Part shown: one piece after another, positions 47,357-57,659 of the stretch
How the letters are laid out: every line of letters begins with the position of its first letter
Numbering within the stretch: position 1 is the stretch's first letter
NCBI GenBank assembly: GCA_020633315.1
Contig: JACKDV010000002.1
Location: forward strand, 434,001 to 498,000
Reading direction: 5' to 3'
Length of the DNA stretch: 64,000 nucleotides
Source of the DNA: Myxococcales bacterium
Lineage (GTDB): Bacteria; Myxococcota_A; Polyangia; Nannocystales; Nannocystaceae
The notes under the pieces: generated by a model
Told to the model about the DNA's origin: nothing
Database searches by the model: none
Seen by the model: only the letters and a program-made list of their open reading frames with translations
Made by a program: the position numbers and the translations under genes

Positions 47357-50005
47357 TCACACCACGCGGCCCGGACGACGCAAGAACGCGTCGAGGGGCA
47401 GGAGCGCCAGCGCGAGGATCACCAGCCATGGCCACAGCCGCTCCACGTGGGTGGTCACGCTGGCGCTGGCCTTGGGGCTGAGCACCTGGGGCTCGCGCTG
47501 GCCTCCGGTCCTCGACGCCATGCCGTCGAGCCATGCGCCATCGATCGTGCGGTGCCGTCGCTCGGGCGAGGGCGGCGGGGCGAAGGTGTCCTCGGCCAGC
47601 ACCTTGCCCTTGTCGTCGAGCACCTGCACCCGGTAGGTGCGATCGGAGCGGGTGCGCACCTGCGAGGTCCACAGGCCGGGCTCGCCCGAGCGCAGGGCCA
47701 CCTCGCTCACGTCGGTGCCGTCGTCGATCTTGGCCCGCAGGCCGCCCTCGTCGATGGTGAGCCCGTCCTTGCCGCGGCGAGCCACGCGGACCTCCGCCCG
47801 CCCGCCCGCGAAGTCGACCTCGATGGCCGTCTCGTCGCCCTCGCGGCTGCGCAGGGCCCAGCGAGCGAGCTGCGTCCACTGCTTGCCGTAGCCGTCCCAG
47901 GTCAGCCAGTCCTCGGACCAGCGCGGCCCCGAGTCGCTGGCCCACGCGGCCACCTGGCCCAGGCCGTAGCGCCAGGTGGTCAGCAGCGGATCGCCGTTGG
48001 GCCCCGCGAGCACCACCTGCGCCGTGCTGCGGGCCTCCATCTCCTGGTAGCCGCGCAGCTGCGGCCCCGACTCGTAGGTGATGCCGGCGATCGCGGGGTG
48101 GCTGCTCATCACGGTGGGGCGGAACTTGGCCTCGTGTAGCGAGGTGTCGACCAGGCGCTCGGTCTCCTCCACGAACAGCCCGCGCAGCTTGGCCGCGTCG
48201 TTGGTGAGGTAGAAGCGCCCGCCGCCCGCCTTGGCGAGGTCCTTGAGGAACTGGGTGTCGGAGTCGTACTCCTCGCCGATGCCGATCACCGAGGTGGTGA
48301 TGCCGTCGTCACGCATCTCCTGGGCGATCGACTCGCAGGTGGGGCCGGTGCCGTAGCGCCCGAAGGCCACGCCCTTGATCTGCTCCTCGGAGTCGGCGGC
48401 GTCGGAGAACAGGATCACGTGGCGCAGCGGGGTGTCGGCCCGCTTCATGATGTCGCGCGCCGCCTCGAGGCTGGTGTAGACGAAGATGCCGCCGCCGCCC
48501 GCCCGGATGCTGAGGATCTTGCGCTCGATGGCCTTGGGGTTGTGGACCGGCTGCAGCTCCACCTCCCAGAAGACCTCCTCGGTCACCGACATCACGGCCA
48601 CGCGATCGAAGGGGCGGAGCAGGCGGACCGAGGCGGCCGCACCCTCGTCGGCGAGCTCCATCTTGGTCTTGGAGAGCCCCGCGTAGGCGCCCATGCTCCC
48701 CGACTTGTCGAGGATGATCACGATGGTGGCGGCGGACTCGATCTCGGGGTCGACCTGGTCGAGGCTCACCGGCAGCACGCGCGCCAGGTCGGTGTAGGCG
48801 TAGCCGCCCATGTCGTAGGCCATGGGACCGCCGAGCACGACGAGGCCGCCGCCCGCATCCACGTAGCGCCCGAGGCTGTCGATGAGGTCCTTGTCCATCG
48901 CCTTGCCGCCGGGCCCGAGCGCGGCGGGGGCGTTGGCCAGCACCACCAGGTCCACGCCGCTGAAGTCGGCGTGCTCCTTGGTGAGCTCCTCGACCACGAC
49001 CACCTCCACGTCCATCCGCTCGGCCCGCAGGGCCTTGGCCAGCGACTCGGCGTCGGGCTCGGAGCCGGCGATCATGCGGACCTTGGGCGGCTCCCCCACC
49101 ACCAGGGTGGCGGCGCCCTGGTTGTTGGCCGGGTCGGCGTCGGTGCTCGCGTCGTCGGGCACGAAGGTGGCCTCGACGGTGGTGGTGCCGGGCTCGGCCC
49201 GCGAGTCGAGCTGGTGCGAGAAGGGGACCTCCACCGTCTGCTCGGCTCCGATCTCCACGCGCTGGGTGGCGATCACCTCGCCGCCCAGCCGGATCTCCAC
49301 GGTGCCGGCGCTGGCCTCGGCCGCGCCGTCGATCTCCACGTGCCCCTCCACCGTGGCGCCGGGCCGGGTGTCGCGCTGGTCGAGGGCGACCGCGGTCACG
49401 GCCGGATCGGCGCGATGGGGGTAGAGCGGCACGGTGTTGACCGGGATCCCGCGCTCCTCGGCGATGGACAGGCCCGCGCTGCCGGCCCCCGCGGTGGCGC
49501 GGCCGTCGGAGAACAGCACGATCTCGCCGCCCTCGTCGGCCGGGATCAGGCCCAGCGCCAGCTGCAGGGCCTCGTCGATGTCGCTGACCTCGACCGGCTC
49601 GGAGCGCAGCGGATCGGGCGGGGTCCAGGGATCGCCGGGGAACACCGCGACCTCGGGATCGTCGTCGAACACCACCAGGCCCACCCGCACGTCCTCGCCG
49701 AGCTCGGCCCGCAGCTCGTCGATGCGCGCCATGGCGCCGGCCAGGGCGTCGTCGGGGATCGAGGCCGAGCGATCGACCACCATGATCACGTGGGCCACCC
49801 GGTCGTTGCGGTGCCAGCGAGGATCGGCGAGGGCGGTGGCGAGCGCGGCCAGGATCAGCAGGCGCACCACGGCGCTGACGATCCGCCGGCTCACCCGCGT
49901 GGTGCCCCAGCTGCGGATCGAGTCCCACAGCAGCAGGGGCAGCAGGGCGGGGATCAGCCACAGCCACTGCGGGGCGTAGAACCATTGATGGAGCAGCTCA
50001 GTCAT
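47357..50005 (-). CDS. Large membrane VWA protein of a MoxR operon
   Basis: 882 residues. The N-terminus has a membrane helix (about 13-28) and a second (47-60), then a first VWA-like domain with D78-x-S80-x-S82 (VVDRSAS). A beta-rich part (about 200-300) and a glutamine-amidotransferase-like segment (VDLVVLANAP, YVDAGGGLVVLGG) follow. A second VWA has a perfect MIDAS, D433, S435, S437 in LDKSGSM. A final membrane helix is near the C-terminus (PWLVILALALLPLDAF). This matches the large Bat-type proteins encoded after MoxR/DUF58 genes. Its start overlaps the stop of the preceding VWA gene (ATGA). Last gene of the operon. Confidence 0.8.
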   Translation of the reverse strand: MTELLHQWFYAPQWLWLIPALLPLLLWDSIRSWGTTRVSRRIVSAVVRLLILAALATALADPRWHRNDRVAHVIMVVDRSASIPDDALAGAMARIDELRAELGEDVRVGLVVFDDDPEVAVFPGDPWTPPDPLRSEPVEVSDIDEALQLALGLIPADEGGEIVLFSDGRATAGAGSAGLSIAEERGIPVNTVPLYPHRADPAVTAVALDQRDTRPGATVEGHVEIDGAAEASAGTVEIRLGGEVIATQRVEIGAEQTVEVPFSHQLDSRAEPGTTTVEATFVPDDASTDADPANNQGAATLVVGEPPKVRMIAGSEPDAESLAKALRAERMDVEVVVVEELTKEHADFSGVDLVVLANAPAALGPGGKAMDKDLIDSLGRYVDAGGGLVVLGGPMAYDMGGYAYTDLARVLPVSLDQVDPEIESAATIVIILDKSGSMGAYAGLSKTKMELADEGAAASVRLLRPFDRVAVMSVTEEVFWEVELQPVHNPKAIERKILSIRAGGGGIFVYTSLEAARDIMKRADTPLRHVILFSDAADSEEQIKGVAFGRYGTGPTCESIAQEMRDDGITTSVIGIGEEYDSDTQFLKDLAKAGGGRFYLTNDAAKLRGLFVEETERLVDTSLHEAKFRPTVMSSHPAIAGITYESGPQLRGYQEMEARSTAQVVLAGPNGDPLLTTWRYGLGQVAAWASDSGPRWSEDWLTWDGYGKQWTQLARWALRSREGDETAIEVDFAGGRAEVRVARRGKDGLTIDEGGLRAKIDDGTDVSEVALRSGEPGLWTSQVRTRSDRTYRVQVLDDKGKVLAEDTFAPPPSPERRHRTIDGAWLDGMASRTGGQREPQVLSPKASASVTTHVERLWPWLVILALALLPLDAFLRRPGRVV

Positions 50006-51726
50006 GCGGCCCTCCTCCCGCGGCGTCGTGGCACTCGACCCCGCAGGCGGGTCCACGCGCGGCCCACCACGAACGCCGCGGCGGGCAGCAGCCACTCGAT
50101 GGCGAGCAGGGCGATGGCGAGCCACGCCAGCAGCCGCCACGCCGCCATGCGGGTGCGCACCGGGCCGGTGAACTCGCCCCGCGTGGTGCCCGAGATCTGC
50201 GGCGGCGGATCGATGTGGGACTCGATCGCGGGCAGGGCGAAGGACTCGGCCCCCTCGCCGTCGGTGGCCAGGGGCGGGGCTGCCCACTCCACGAGGTTGG
50301 CCATGAGGTTGACGAAGCCCACGCGCAGCACGAAGTCGGACTCGTGGGGCAGGAAGCCGAAGGCCACGACCTGCCGACCCTCCGAGGCACCGGCCACCGC
50401 CACCGGGCCCTGATCGCTGTCGATGATCGCGGTCTGGCCCTCGCCCACCTCGAAGATGGTGGCGCGCGGCACCTGGACCTCGTCGAAGCTCACGAAGCGG
50501 AACAGCGGATCGTCGAAGCTCCAGCGGACGATCTCGGGGTTCTCCACCTCCGCCGTCTTGGCGACCATGCCCAGCTCGCCCGCGGGCACGCCCATGGCCA
50601 CCACGTGGGTGGTGGGGGGCAGGGCGGCGGCGGAGCGCTCGGCCTCGAGCACCACCAGGTCGAAGGACTCGGCGGGGGTCTCGTCGTTGGGGCCGATCAC
50701 GCTGAGGTCGACCCGCGGGTGCAGGGCGAGGGCCTCGGCGGTGAAGCTCAGCCGCGAGTCGGTGACCAGCAGGGCCCGCACCCGGTTGCCCAGGCGGCGC
50801 GGGGCCCAGGCCACGTCGTCGGCGGCGAGCACGTCGCTGCCCACGTCGCGGAGCTTGGCGGTGAGGCGGCGGCCGGGGGGCAGCGGGATCCGCAGCAGCC
50901 GCTTGGCCTCGCCCGCGGCGGGGAGGTCGAGGGGCACCACCTCGGCGAGCTCGTCGTCGAGCAGCAGCTCGACCTCGATCTCCTTGGCCTCGTCGAGGTC
51001 GGAGGCCACCGCGAGGTACACCTCGGCCAGGCCCAGCGCATCGGCCTCGCGCACGCTCAGGGCGCTGATGCCCACGTTGGGGCCGATGCGGCCGATGGGG
51101 ACGTGCTCGATGGGGCACTCGGTCGACGGGGCCGACACGCCCACGCCGTCGCTGAGCAGCACCACGGCCGCGTGCTCGTTGGCCCGGCACATCGCGTCCG
51201 CGATGCGCAGCGCGGCGGGGGCCCCCTCGCTGGTGCCGGCGGGCACCTGCTCGCGGGCCACCTCGAGCACCCGCGGGTGATCCTCGCTCAGGCCCACCCG
51301 CACGATGGCCCGATCGGCGGCGGTGATGAGCGCGACCCGATCCTGCTGACCCAGGCGGCCCACCGCGTCCTCGAGCCGCTCGATCGCGTCCTCGAGCCGG
51401 GTGCGGTCGTCACCGATGGCGGTGGCGCCCATCGAGGCCGAGGTGTCGAGCACCACGATGTAGTTGCGCGGCTGCTCCTCGTCGCGCTGCAGATCGACCA
51501 GCGCGGCCACCAGCCCGGCCAGGGCCAGCAGCACCAGCAGCAGCGACAGCAGGTGCCGCGGGCGGGCCATCGAGCGGCTGCGCGGGCTGGTCTGCCCCGC
51601 GATCACCCGGAACAGCATGGCGCTGGGCACCCGCAGCGGGGTCTTGCGTCGCTGGTGGAAGTACGCGGCGACGACGGGCAGGGCCAGGGCGGCCAGGGCC
51701 AGCGCCCATGGTTGCGCCAGGTTCAT
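50002..51726 (-). CDS. BatA-like membrane VWA protein
   Basis: 574 residues. The N-terminal 80 residues match the BatA-type N-terminal membrane region: one helix (6-22), then RRKTPLRVPSAMLFRV, then a second helix (59-77). A VWA domain follows with MIDAS D94, S96, S98 (LDTSASM). The middle is beta-rich with a Rossmann-like stretch (VRALLVTDSRLSF). A C-terminal helix (WRLLAWLAIALLAIEWLL) is followed by an Arg-rich tail. Both ends overlap neighbours by 4 nt, so translation is tightly coupled within the five-gene operon. Confidence 0.8.
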   Translation of the reverse strand: MNLAQPWALALAALALPVVAAYFHQRRKTPLRVPSAMLFRVIAGQTSPRSRSMARPRHLLSLLLVLLALAGLVAALVDLQRDEEQPRNYIVVLDTSASMGATAIGDDRTRLEDAIERLEDAVGRLGQQDRVALITAADRAIVRVGLSEDHPRVLEVAREQVPAGTSEGAPAALRIADAMCRANEHAAVVLLSDGVGVSAPSTECPIEHVPIGRIGPNVGISALSVREADALGLAEVYLAVASDLDEAKEIEVELLLDDELAEVVPLDLPAAGEAKRLLRIPLPPGRRLTAKLRDVGSDVLAADDVAWAPRRLGNRVRALLVTDSRLSFTAEALALHPRVDLSVIGPNDETPAESFDLVVLEAERSAAALPPTTHVVAMGVPAGELGMVAKTAEVENPEIVRWSFDDPLFRFVSFDEVQVPRATIFEVGEGQTAIIDSDQGPVAVAGASEGRQVVAFGFLPHESDFVLRVGFVNLMANLVEWAAPPLATDGEGAESFALPAIESHIDPPPQISGTTRGEFTGPVRTRMAAWRLLAWLAIALLAIEWLLPAAAFVVGRAWTRLRGRVPRRRGRRAA

Positions 51727-52613
51727 GCGCCTCCGAACGCGTGCTCCACGATGTGGGCGCGTCGCATCTCGTTGTTGAGCAGGTCGGGCACCTCCACGCG
51801 GGTGAAGGCGGGGACGTAGCGGATGCCCAGGCCGCGGCAGCGCTGCTCCACCCCCGACAGCCAGGTGTCGAGCCCGCTCTGGTAGTCGCGCTGGGCGGTG
51901 GAGTCGTCGCGGATCACGAAGCCCTCGCCGGTCTCGGCGTCGACGATCTTGGCCACGTCGGAGAAGTCGGGCTCGAGCTCGTCCTCGGACAGCACGTGCA
52001 GCACCACCGGGTAGCGGCTGCTGGCGGCGATGAGCCGCAGCAGCGCGTCACGGGGCTCGTCCTCGAGCAGCAGATCGGTGATGAGCACGATGCGGTCGGC
52101 CCGGCCCTGGCCGAGCTGGCGGACGATCTGCGCGTAGGGATCGCCGTGGCCGCCCGGCTCCACGCGATCGATCACGTGGAGGATCTCGGCGAGGCCGTCG
52201 AGGTTGGAGGCCTTGGTCTGGGCGAGCTGGCGCTCGCCGCCGTAGAAGCACAGACCCACCGGGTCGCGGTGGGTGAGCGAGATCAGCGAGAGCGCGGCCG
52301 CGAGCTGGGCGGCGTGGTCGGCCTTGCGGGGCTCGCCGAAGGCCATCGACTCGCTGACGTCCACGCAGACCTTCATGGCCAGGCTGCGCTCCTCGTTGAA
52401 CTGCCGCACCACCGCGAGGCCCAGGCGCAGGTACACGTTCCAGTCCACCAGGCGCACGTCGTCGCCCGGGTCGTAGGGGCGGTAGTCGGCGAACTCCACC
52501 CCGCGGCCCCGGAAGGGCGAGCGGCGATCGCCCTGCTGCAGCGCGGTGGCGGCCCCGGGGGTGGCCAGGCGCAGGCTGGCGAAGCGCGAGAGGTTGCTGC
52601 GATCGACGAGCAT
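51723..52613 (-). CDS. DUF58 family protein (VWA-like) of a MoxR operon
   Basis: 296 residues. The DUF58 signature is clear: GVEFADYRPYDPGDDVRLVDWNV near residues 38-60 (key residues YDPGDD and DW). A VWA-like fold follows with D85, S87, S89 (VCVDVSESM) and RIVLITDLL. Cytoplasmic. DUF58 proteins are regularly encoded with MoxR ATPases and VWA proteins and are thought to be adaptors. It begins 14 nt after the MoxR gene, and its stop overlaps the next start (ATGA). Confidence 0.87.
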   Translation of the reverse strand: MLVDRSNLSRFASLRLATPGAATALQQGDRRSPFRGRGVEFADYRPYDPGDDVRLVDWNVYLRLGLAVVRQFNEERSLAMKVCVDVSESMAFGEPRKADHAAQLAAALSLISLTHRDPVGLCFYGGERQLAQTKASNLDGLAEILHVIDRVEPGGHGDPYAQIVRQLGQGRADRIVLITDLLLEDEPRDALLRLIAASSRYPVVLHVLSEDELEPDFSDVAKIVDAETGEGFVIRDDSTAQRDYQSGLDTWLSGVEQRCRGLGIRYVPAFTRVEVPDLLNNEMRRAHIVEHAFGGA

Positions 52614-52627
52614 GCGGGGAGGGGGGC

Positions 52628-53698
<1,071 letters not shown>

Positions 53699-53752
53699 GC
53701 GAGCGTGCGTTCTTCGGGGTGCGCAGGCCGAACCATACAGCGGGAACGAGCC

Positions 53753-55591
53753 CTACTGGGGCCTCACGGCCTGGAAGTAGTCACGGATGTAGTCGCGGCG
53801 CGTCAGCGGGATCTCCTCGCGACGCACGGCGGCCTCGGCCACGGCCGAGTACTCGTGGTGGATGTCGCGGTACTCCTCGGTCTGGCGACCGGGGCCCTGG
53901 GCGGCCCGCTGGATGATGCGCACCGCTCCCTTGGGCGGCCCGCCGGACGGGACGTCGACGCGCTCGCCGGGAGCGATCGAGCCGGGGGGCAGGAAGCCGT
54001 AGCGACGCCGGCCCTTGCCGCCGCCGGGGCCGGGCTTGCCGCTGGGATCGTCGCCGTCTCCCTCTCCCATGCCCTTGCCCTCGCCGGGGCCGCCCTTGCC
54101 CTCGCCGGAGCCCTTGCCCTCGCCGGGACCCTTGCCTTCGCCGGGGCCCTTGCCCTCGCCGGGGCCCTTGCCCTCGCCGGGGCCCTTGCCCTCGCCGGGG
54201 CCCTTGCCCTCGCGCTGGCGGCCGAGCTCGTCGAGGTGGCGCCGACGGGCGCCTCGCACCTCGCCGAGGGTCTCGTCGAGCTCCTCGCTCAGGCTGCCGT
54301 TGCCGCGGTCGGCCTCCTCGCCCAGCTCCTCGGAGAGCTTGCGCATCTCGGACGAGGACAGGCCGGACTCGCCGCGCTCCATGTCCTCGGCCATCTCCTC
54401 GAGGGCCTTGCGCCAGCGCTCGCGTCGCTCCTCGGCGGTCTCGCGCTTGCCCTCGCCCTCCTTGCCTTCGCCTTCCTTGCCTTCGCCTTCCTTGCCCTCG
54501 CCCTCCTTGCCCTCGCCTTCCTTGCCCTCGCCGGACTCGCCGGTCTCGGCCGGATCGCGGCGCGGGCTGGTGGTGGGGGGAAAGTGCTTGCGGAAGGCCT
54601 CGGAGAGCCGGCGTAGATCGCTGTCGGTGCCGTTCTCCATGCGCCGCGCCAGCTCCTCGCCGAGCTCGGCCGCAGTGTCGTGCTCGCCCTGCTCCATGGC
54701 CTGGCTCATCGACTGCGTGAGCTCGTCGTTGCTCATCGTCTCCATCTGCTGCTGGTCGAACAGCCCCTCGCGGCGGGCCTGCTTGGCCAGCTCGCGCAGG
54801 GCCTGCTCGGCTCGCGACAGCGAGGCGGCGGCTTGCTTGGGATCGTCGAGGGCGCGCTGGAGCTGCTCGCGAGCGGCGGCGAGCTGGTCCCGCGCCTCGC
54901 GGCGCAGCGCCGGGTTCTTCTCGTAGCGCGAGAGCTGCTCGATCGCCTTGTCGATGCGCTCCTTGGTCTGCTCGTCGAGCGGCATCGCCGGCTCGCCCTC
55001 GCCGTCGTCCTCGGTGTCTTGGGCCGCCTCGGCCGCGGGGATGGTGAGCTCCGCGATCTCGTCGAGCAGCAGGGGCAGGGTGAGCGCGGCCCCGGTGAGC
55101 ATGCCCGCACCGACCAGCGCACGGCCGGGGGTGCGGAAGCGGGGCAGGGGACGCCGGACCTCCGCGACCGCGGCCTGGGCCTTGCCGCGCACCACCTGCT
55201 GCACGTCGGGGCTGCCCGCGACGGTGCCCGCCTCCACCGCGAGGGCAGTGGCGACCAGATCCTCGGTGCCCTGCTGCTCGTCGATGCGTCGCGCCATGCC
55301 GAGCTGATCGATACGGCGGCGACGGATCCTCAGCGCCGTGCGTGCCGTGATCACGAGCAGGGCCGCGCCGCCCAGGGTGAAGGCGAGGGTCGCCATCGTC
55401 TCCTCCGACGGCAGCCACTGCGGCCACTCGATGTGGATCCGCTGCAGCAGTGCCGGCATGCGGTGCAGCCCCAGCCCGACCACCCCGGCGGTCACGGTCC
55501 AGGCCACGGCTCGCAGTAGCTCCTCCACCATCACGCGGCGGTTGGTGCTGCGGGTCCAGCGCGCTACTTGGGAGACGATATCGGTCGGCAT
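53753..55591 (-). CDS. Membrane protein with Gly/Lys/Glu repeats, first gene of MoxR operon
   Basis: 612 residues. Membrane helices lie near residues 28-45, 68-83 and 155-170. A long helical, charged region follows (about 195-300). Two tracts of short repeats come next: GEGKE-type units (about 353-382) and GKGPGE-type units (about 460-510). The C-terminus is conserved-looking (REEIPLTRRDYIRDYFQAV), a typical ending of DUF4175-like proteins from MoxR clusters, where the last residues fit a membrane-proximal motif. The family call is tentative. The repeats may be a flexible periplasmic spacer. It starts the operon that continues with MoxR, DUF58 and two VWA proteins. Confidence 0.7.
   Translation of the reverse strand: MPTDIVSQVARWTRSTNRRVMVEELLRAVAWTVTAGVVGLGLHRMPALLQRIHIEWPQWLPSEETMATLAFTLGGAALLVITARTALRIRRRRIDQLGMARRIDEQQGTEDLVATALAVEAGTVAGSPDVQQVVRGKAQAAVAEVRRPLPRFRTPGRALVGAGMLTGAALTLPLLLDEIAELTIPAAEAAQDTEDDGEGEPAMPLDEQTKERIDKAIEQLSRYEKNPALRREARDQLAAAREQLQRALDDPKQAAASLSRAEQALRELAKQARREGLFDQQQMETMSNDELTQSMSQAMEQGEHDTAAELGEELARRMENGTDSDLRRLSEAFRKHFPPTTSPRRDPAETGESGEGKEGEGKEGEGKEGEGKEGEGKEGEGKRETAEERRERWRKALEEMAEDMERGESGLSSSEMRKLSEELGEEADRGNGSLSEELDETLGEVRGARRRHLDELGRQREGKGPGEGKGPGEGKGPGEGKGPGEGKGPGEGKGSGEGKGGPGEGKGMGEGDGDDPSGKPGPGGGKGRRRYGFLPPGSIAPGERVDVPSGGPPKGAVRIIQRAAQGPGRQTEEYRDIHHEYSAVAEAAVRREEIPLTRRDYIRDYFQAVRPQ
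54068..54212 (-). repeat. 18-nt minisatellite coding GKGPGE
   Basis: About eight near-identical copies of an 18-nt unit (plus strand GCCCTTGCCCTCGCCGGG) within the repeat-rich membrane gene. The unit length is a multiple of three, so copy-number change keeps the frame. Confidence 0.8.
54446..54534 (-). repeat. 15-nt minisatellite coding GEGKE
   Basis: About six copies of a 15-nt unit (plus strand of the form CTTGCCTTCGCCTTC) in the same gene, also in frame. Confidence 0.75.
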
Positions 55592-55788
55592 GGGCGGCGG
55601 GGGGATGGACAGTGTGGACCGGCGGGATGGCCTTCGTCAGGGGGCAGGACCACGGCGGAGCCGGTTTGTTCGGGCCGGGGAGCGAAACGCGTGCCGGGGC
55701 CGGTCGATCTGCGCGCGCGAGAGCCGCTGCCCCAACGTAGGGCCCCAGGGGCCTATTCCCGAGACGTCCCGTTGACGCGGAGGTTGCG

Positions 55789-56337
55789 CTAGGAAGCCGG
55801 GGAGGCCCCGTGGGGGCTCGCTCGGACCAGCGACCAACTGGACGTGCGTCGCTGGCCCTGCTCGATGCCCGAGATCGTCATCGTCAGGCGTGCGTCCTCG
55901 CGGCGGTACTCGATGCGCTGGGGGAAGTCGTGCTCGGGGTTCTCGAACGCGATCCACTGCGGACCCGACTCGGTGGCCGTGAAGCGCGTGGGAGGATCGC
56001 GACCTCGTGGGCTCGCGAGGTACACGATGCCGTCCTCCTCGGCCTCGATGCGTAGGTACTCGAAGAAGACGGTGCGCCCGTCGACCACGCTCCGATTGAC
56101 GCCCAGCATCGATCCTCCGTCGGGGACCAGCCAGTGCTCGATCGTGCGCGGGCCGGTCGCGTCCTCGCTCACCCAGGTGCCCGACAGCCACGCGAGCGAG
56201 CCGAGCACGGGGTCGGTCGAGCTCGCCACGCTCGGTGGCGAGCTGTGGGCCCGGGGGCTCGACGCACGCGCGCAAGAAATGCCAGCCGCCATGCCGACCA
56301 CGGACGCCGCGATCACGAGCATGGTGGTCGTGCGCAC
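55789..56337 (-). CDS. DUF6265 family lipoprotein
   Basis: 182 residues from GTG 56337 (ATG 56322 is possible). The signal peptide has a lipobox-like AGISC. The mature domain carries the family pattern LAWLSGTWVSE, EHWLVPDGGSMLGVNRSVVD, FFEYLRIEAEEDGIVYLAS, ENPEHDFPQRIEY and TMTISGIEQGQ. DUF6265 proteins are small secreted beta-barrel-like proteins of unknown function, possibly lipocalin-like. Divergent from the Ser/Thr-rich lipoprotein at 56384; 46 nt between the two starts. Confidence 0.8.
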   Translation of the reverse strand: MRTTTMLVIAASVVGMAAGISCARASSPRAHSSPPSVASSTDPVLGSLAWLSGTWVSEDATGPRTIEHWLVPDGGSMLGVNRSVVDGRTVFFEYLRIEAEEDGIVYLASPRGRDPPTRFTATESGPQWIAFENPEHDFPQRIEYRREDARLTMTISGIEQGQRRTSSWSLVRASPHGASPAS

Positions 56338-56383
56338 GAGCGCATCATGGCACGGCCCCGATCGCCGTCCCATACTGCCCGCC

Positions 56384-57073
56384 ATGCGACTCTTCCCTTG
56401 CACCTTGACCCTCGCGCTGGTGCTCGCCGCTTGCGGTGACGACGCGACGGGGACCGATTCCACCGGCTCGACCAGCGCCGCGTCCACCGAGGGCAGCAGC
56501 AGCGGAGGCACGCCGGGCACCACCACCAGCGCCGACGGGAGCACCGGCTCGAGCGGAGGCGAGACCACGGCGGCCAGCTCGGGCGAGACCACGGCCGGCT
56601 CCACCGCGGGCGAGACCGAGGGCGAGACCACGGCGGCGACGAGCGAGGGCAGCTCCTCCGAGGGCGGCTCCACCGACGGCGGCATGGCCTCGATCGACGC
56701 CGCGATGAGCGGCCTGATGATCTTCCAGGACTGCATGCCGATCGTCCCGCCCGACCCGGTGGGGGCGAGCTTCACCCTGGAGCTCACCAACACCGGCGAC
56801 GTGCCGGCGAGCGCGACCGTGGTCTCGGCCACCTTCATCAACGCGGGCGGCATGGCCGTGGGCACCATCGACGTCAGCCCCAACGCCTTCGGCCCGATCG
56901 CGGTGGGTGGGAACTCGATGACCGTCGTGACCAAGGTGCCCAACAGCCTCACCCCGCCCAACGGCTGCGGCGTGGTGCAGTGCTTCCAGGGCTACTCCCT
57001 CGAGCTGGAGCTCGACGTGGACGGCTCGCCCGTGCTGGTCTCCGACACCGCCAACGTCGACTGCGTGTTCTGA
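56384..57073 (+). CDS. Ser/Thr/Gly-rich lipoprotein with C-terminal beta domain
   Basis: 229 residues from ATG 56384. The signal peptide ends in LVLAAC. A 90-residue linker of Gly, Ser, Thr, Glu and Ala follows. The C-terminal 130 residues look like a single beta-sandwich (ASFTLELTNTGDVPASATVV, VGTIDVSPNAFGPIAVGG, LELELDVDGSPVLV), reminiscent of DUF11/CARDB-like Ig folds, with three Cys. Likely a surface protein; function unknown. It ends 6 nt before the stop of the convergent lipoprotein. Confidence 0.65.
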   Translation: MRLFPCTLTLALVLAACGDDATGTDSTGSTSAASTEGSSSGGTPGTTTSADGSTGSSGGETTAASSGETTAGSTAGETEGETTAATSEGSSSEGGSTDGGMASIDAAMSGLMIFQDCMPIVPPDPVGASFTLELTNTGDVPASATVVSATFINAGGMAVGTIDVSPNAFGPIAVGGNSMTVVTKVPNSLTPPNGCGVVQCFQGYSLELELDVDGSPVLVSDTANVDCVF

Positions 57074-57079
57074 GCCGAG

Positions 57080-57631
57080 CTACTGCCCCTTGCACTCGAT
57101 CTGCAGCAGGATGTCCTCGTCGGAGCAGGGGTAGGGCAGGGCCATCGGTGCCTGCCACACCCCGAAATCCTCGCAGGTGAGGGTGCCCAGGCAGACCGCC
57201 AGGTCCTCCCACGCGGCCCGACACGCGATCGAGAACGCCCCGGCCTTGTCGAGGTTGGCCTGGCACGCGATCACGCACTCCTCCTCGCTCGTCCACTCCG
57301 TGCCACAGGCGAATTCCGTGACGCAGCCCTGCGCACACGGGTCGATGCCCTCGCCGGTGCTGCTGCCGCTGCCCGACGACTCGGAGCCGCTGTCCCCGGT
57401 GGTGCCCTCGCTGGAGCCGCCCTCGGAGCCGCCGGTGGACGAGCTGGAGGCGGCGGCGCTCGTGCCGGTGCCCTCGTCGTGGCCGCCGGTGGTCGTATCG
57501 GCGCCCGTGGTGGTGCCGACGGCGCCCGTGGTGGTCCCGCTGGAGCCCGACTCGGGGGCGGTGGGGAGGTCGTCTCCACACCCGAGCGCGGTGGCACCGA
57601 GCAGGAGGGCAAGGCCAAGGCTAGGTCTCAT
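57080..57631 (-). CDS. Ser/Thr/Gly-rich lipoprotein with small Cys domain
   Basis: 183 residues. The signal peptide ends in TALGC. A linker of about 80 residues is almost only Gly, Ser and Thr. The last 90 residues hold about eight Cys (PCAQGCVTEFACG, ECVIACQANLDKA, CLGTLTCEDFG, YPCSDEDI), probably a helical disulfide-rich domain. Family not recognised. Only 28 nt separate its ATG from the divergent gene, with overlapping -10-like boxes on both strands. Confidence 0.65.
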   Translation of the reverse strand: MRPSLGLALLLGATALGCGDDLPTAPESGSSGTTTGAVGTTTGADTTTGGHDEGTGTSAAASSSSTGGSEGGSSEGTTGDSGSESSGSGSSTGEGIDPCAQGCVTEFACGTEWTSEEECVIACQANLDKAGAFSIACRAAWEDLAVCLGTLTCEDFGVWQAPMALPYPCSDEDILLQIECKGQ

Positions 57632-57638
57632 GGCCGGG

Positions 57639-57645
57639 TATAGTA
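57639..57645. promoter_or_regulatory. Overlapping divergent -10 boxes
   Basis: TATAGT on the plus strand (57639-57644, 15 nt before ATG 57660) overlaps TACTAT on the minus strand (57645-57640, 8 nt before ATG 57631). The 28-nt gap would hold both promoters, with any -35 contacts inside the opposing genes. Confidence 0.4.
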
Positions 57646-57659
57646 GCCTCCGCACTCCG

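Noticed and set aside
54068..54534. CRISPR-like regular repeats
   Set aside because: Units are 15 or 18 nt, directly adjacent without spacers, and encode in-frame protein repeats.
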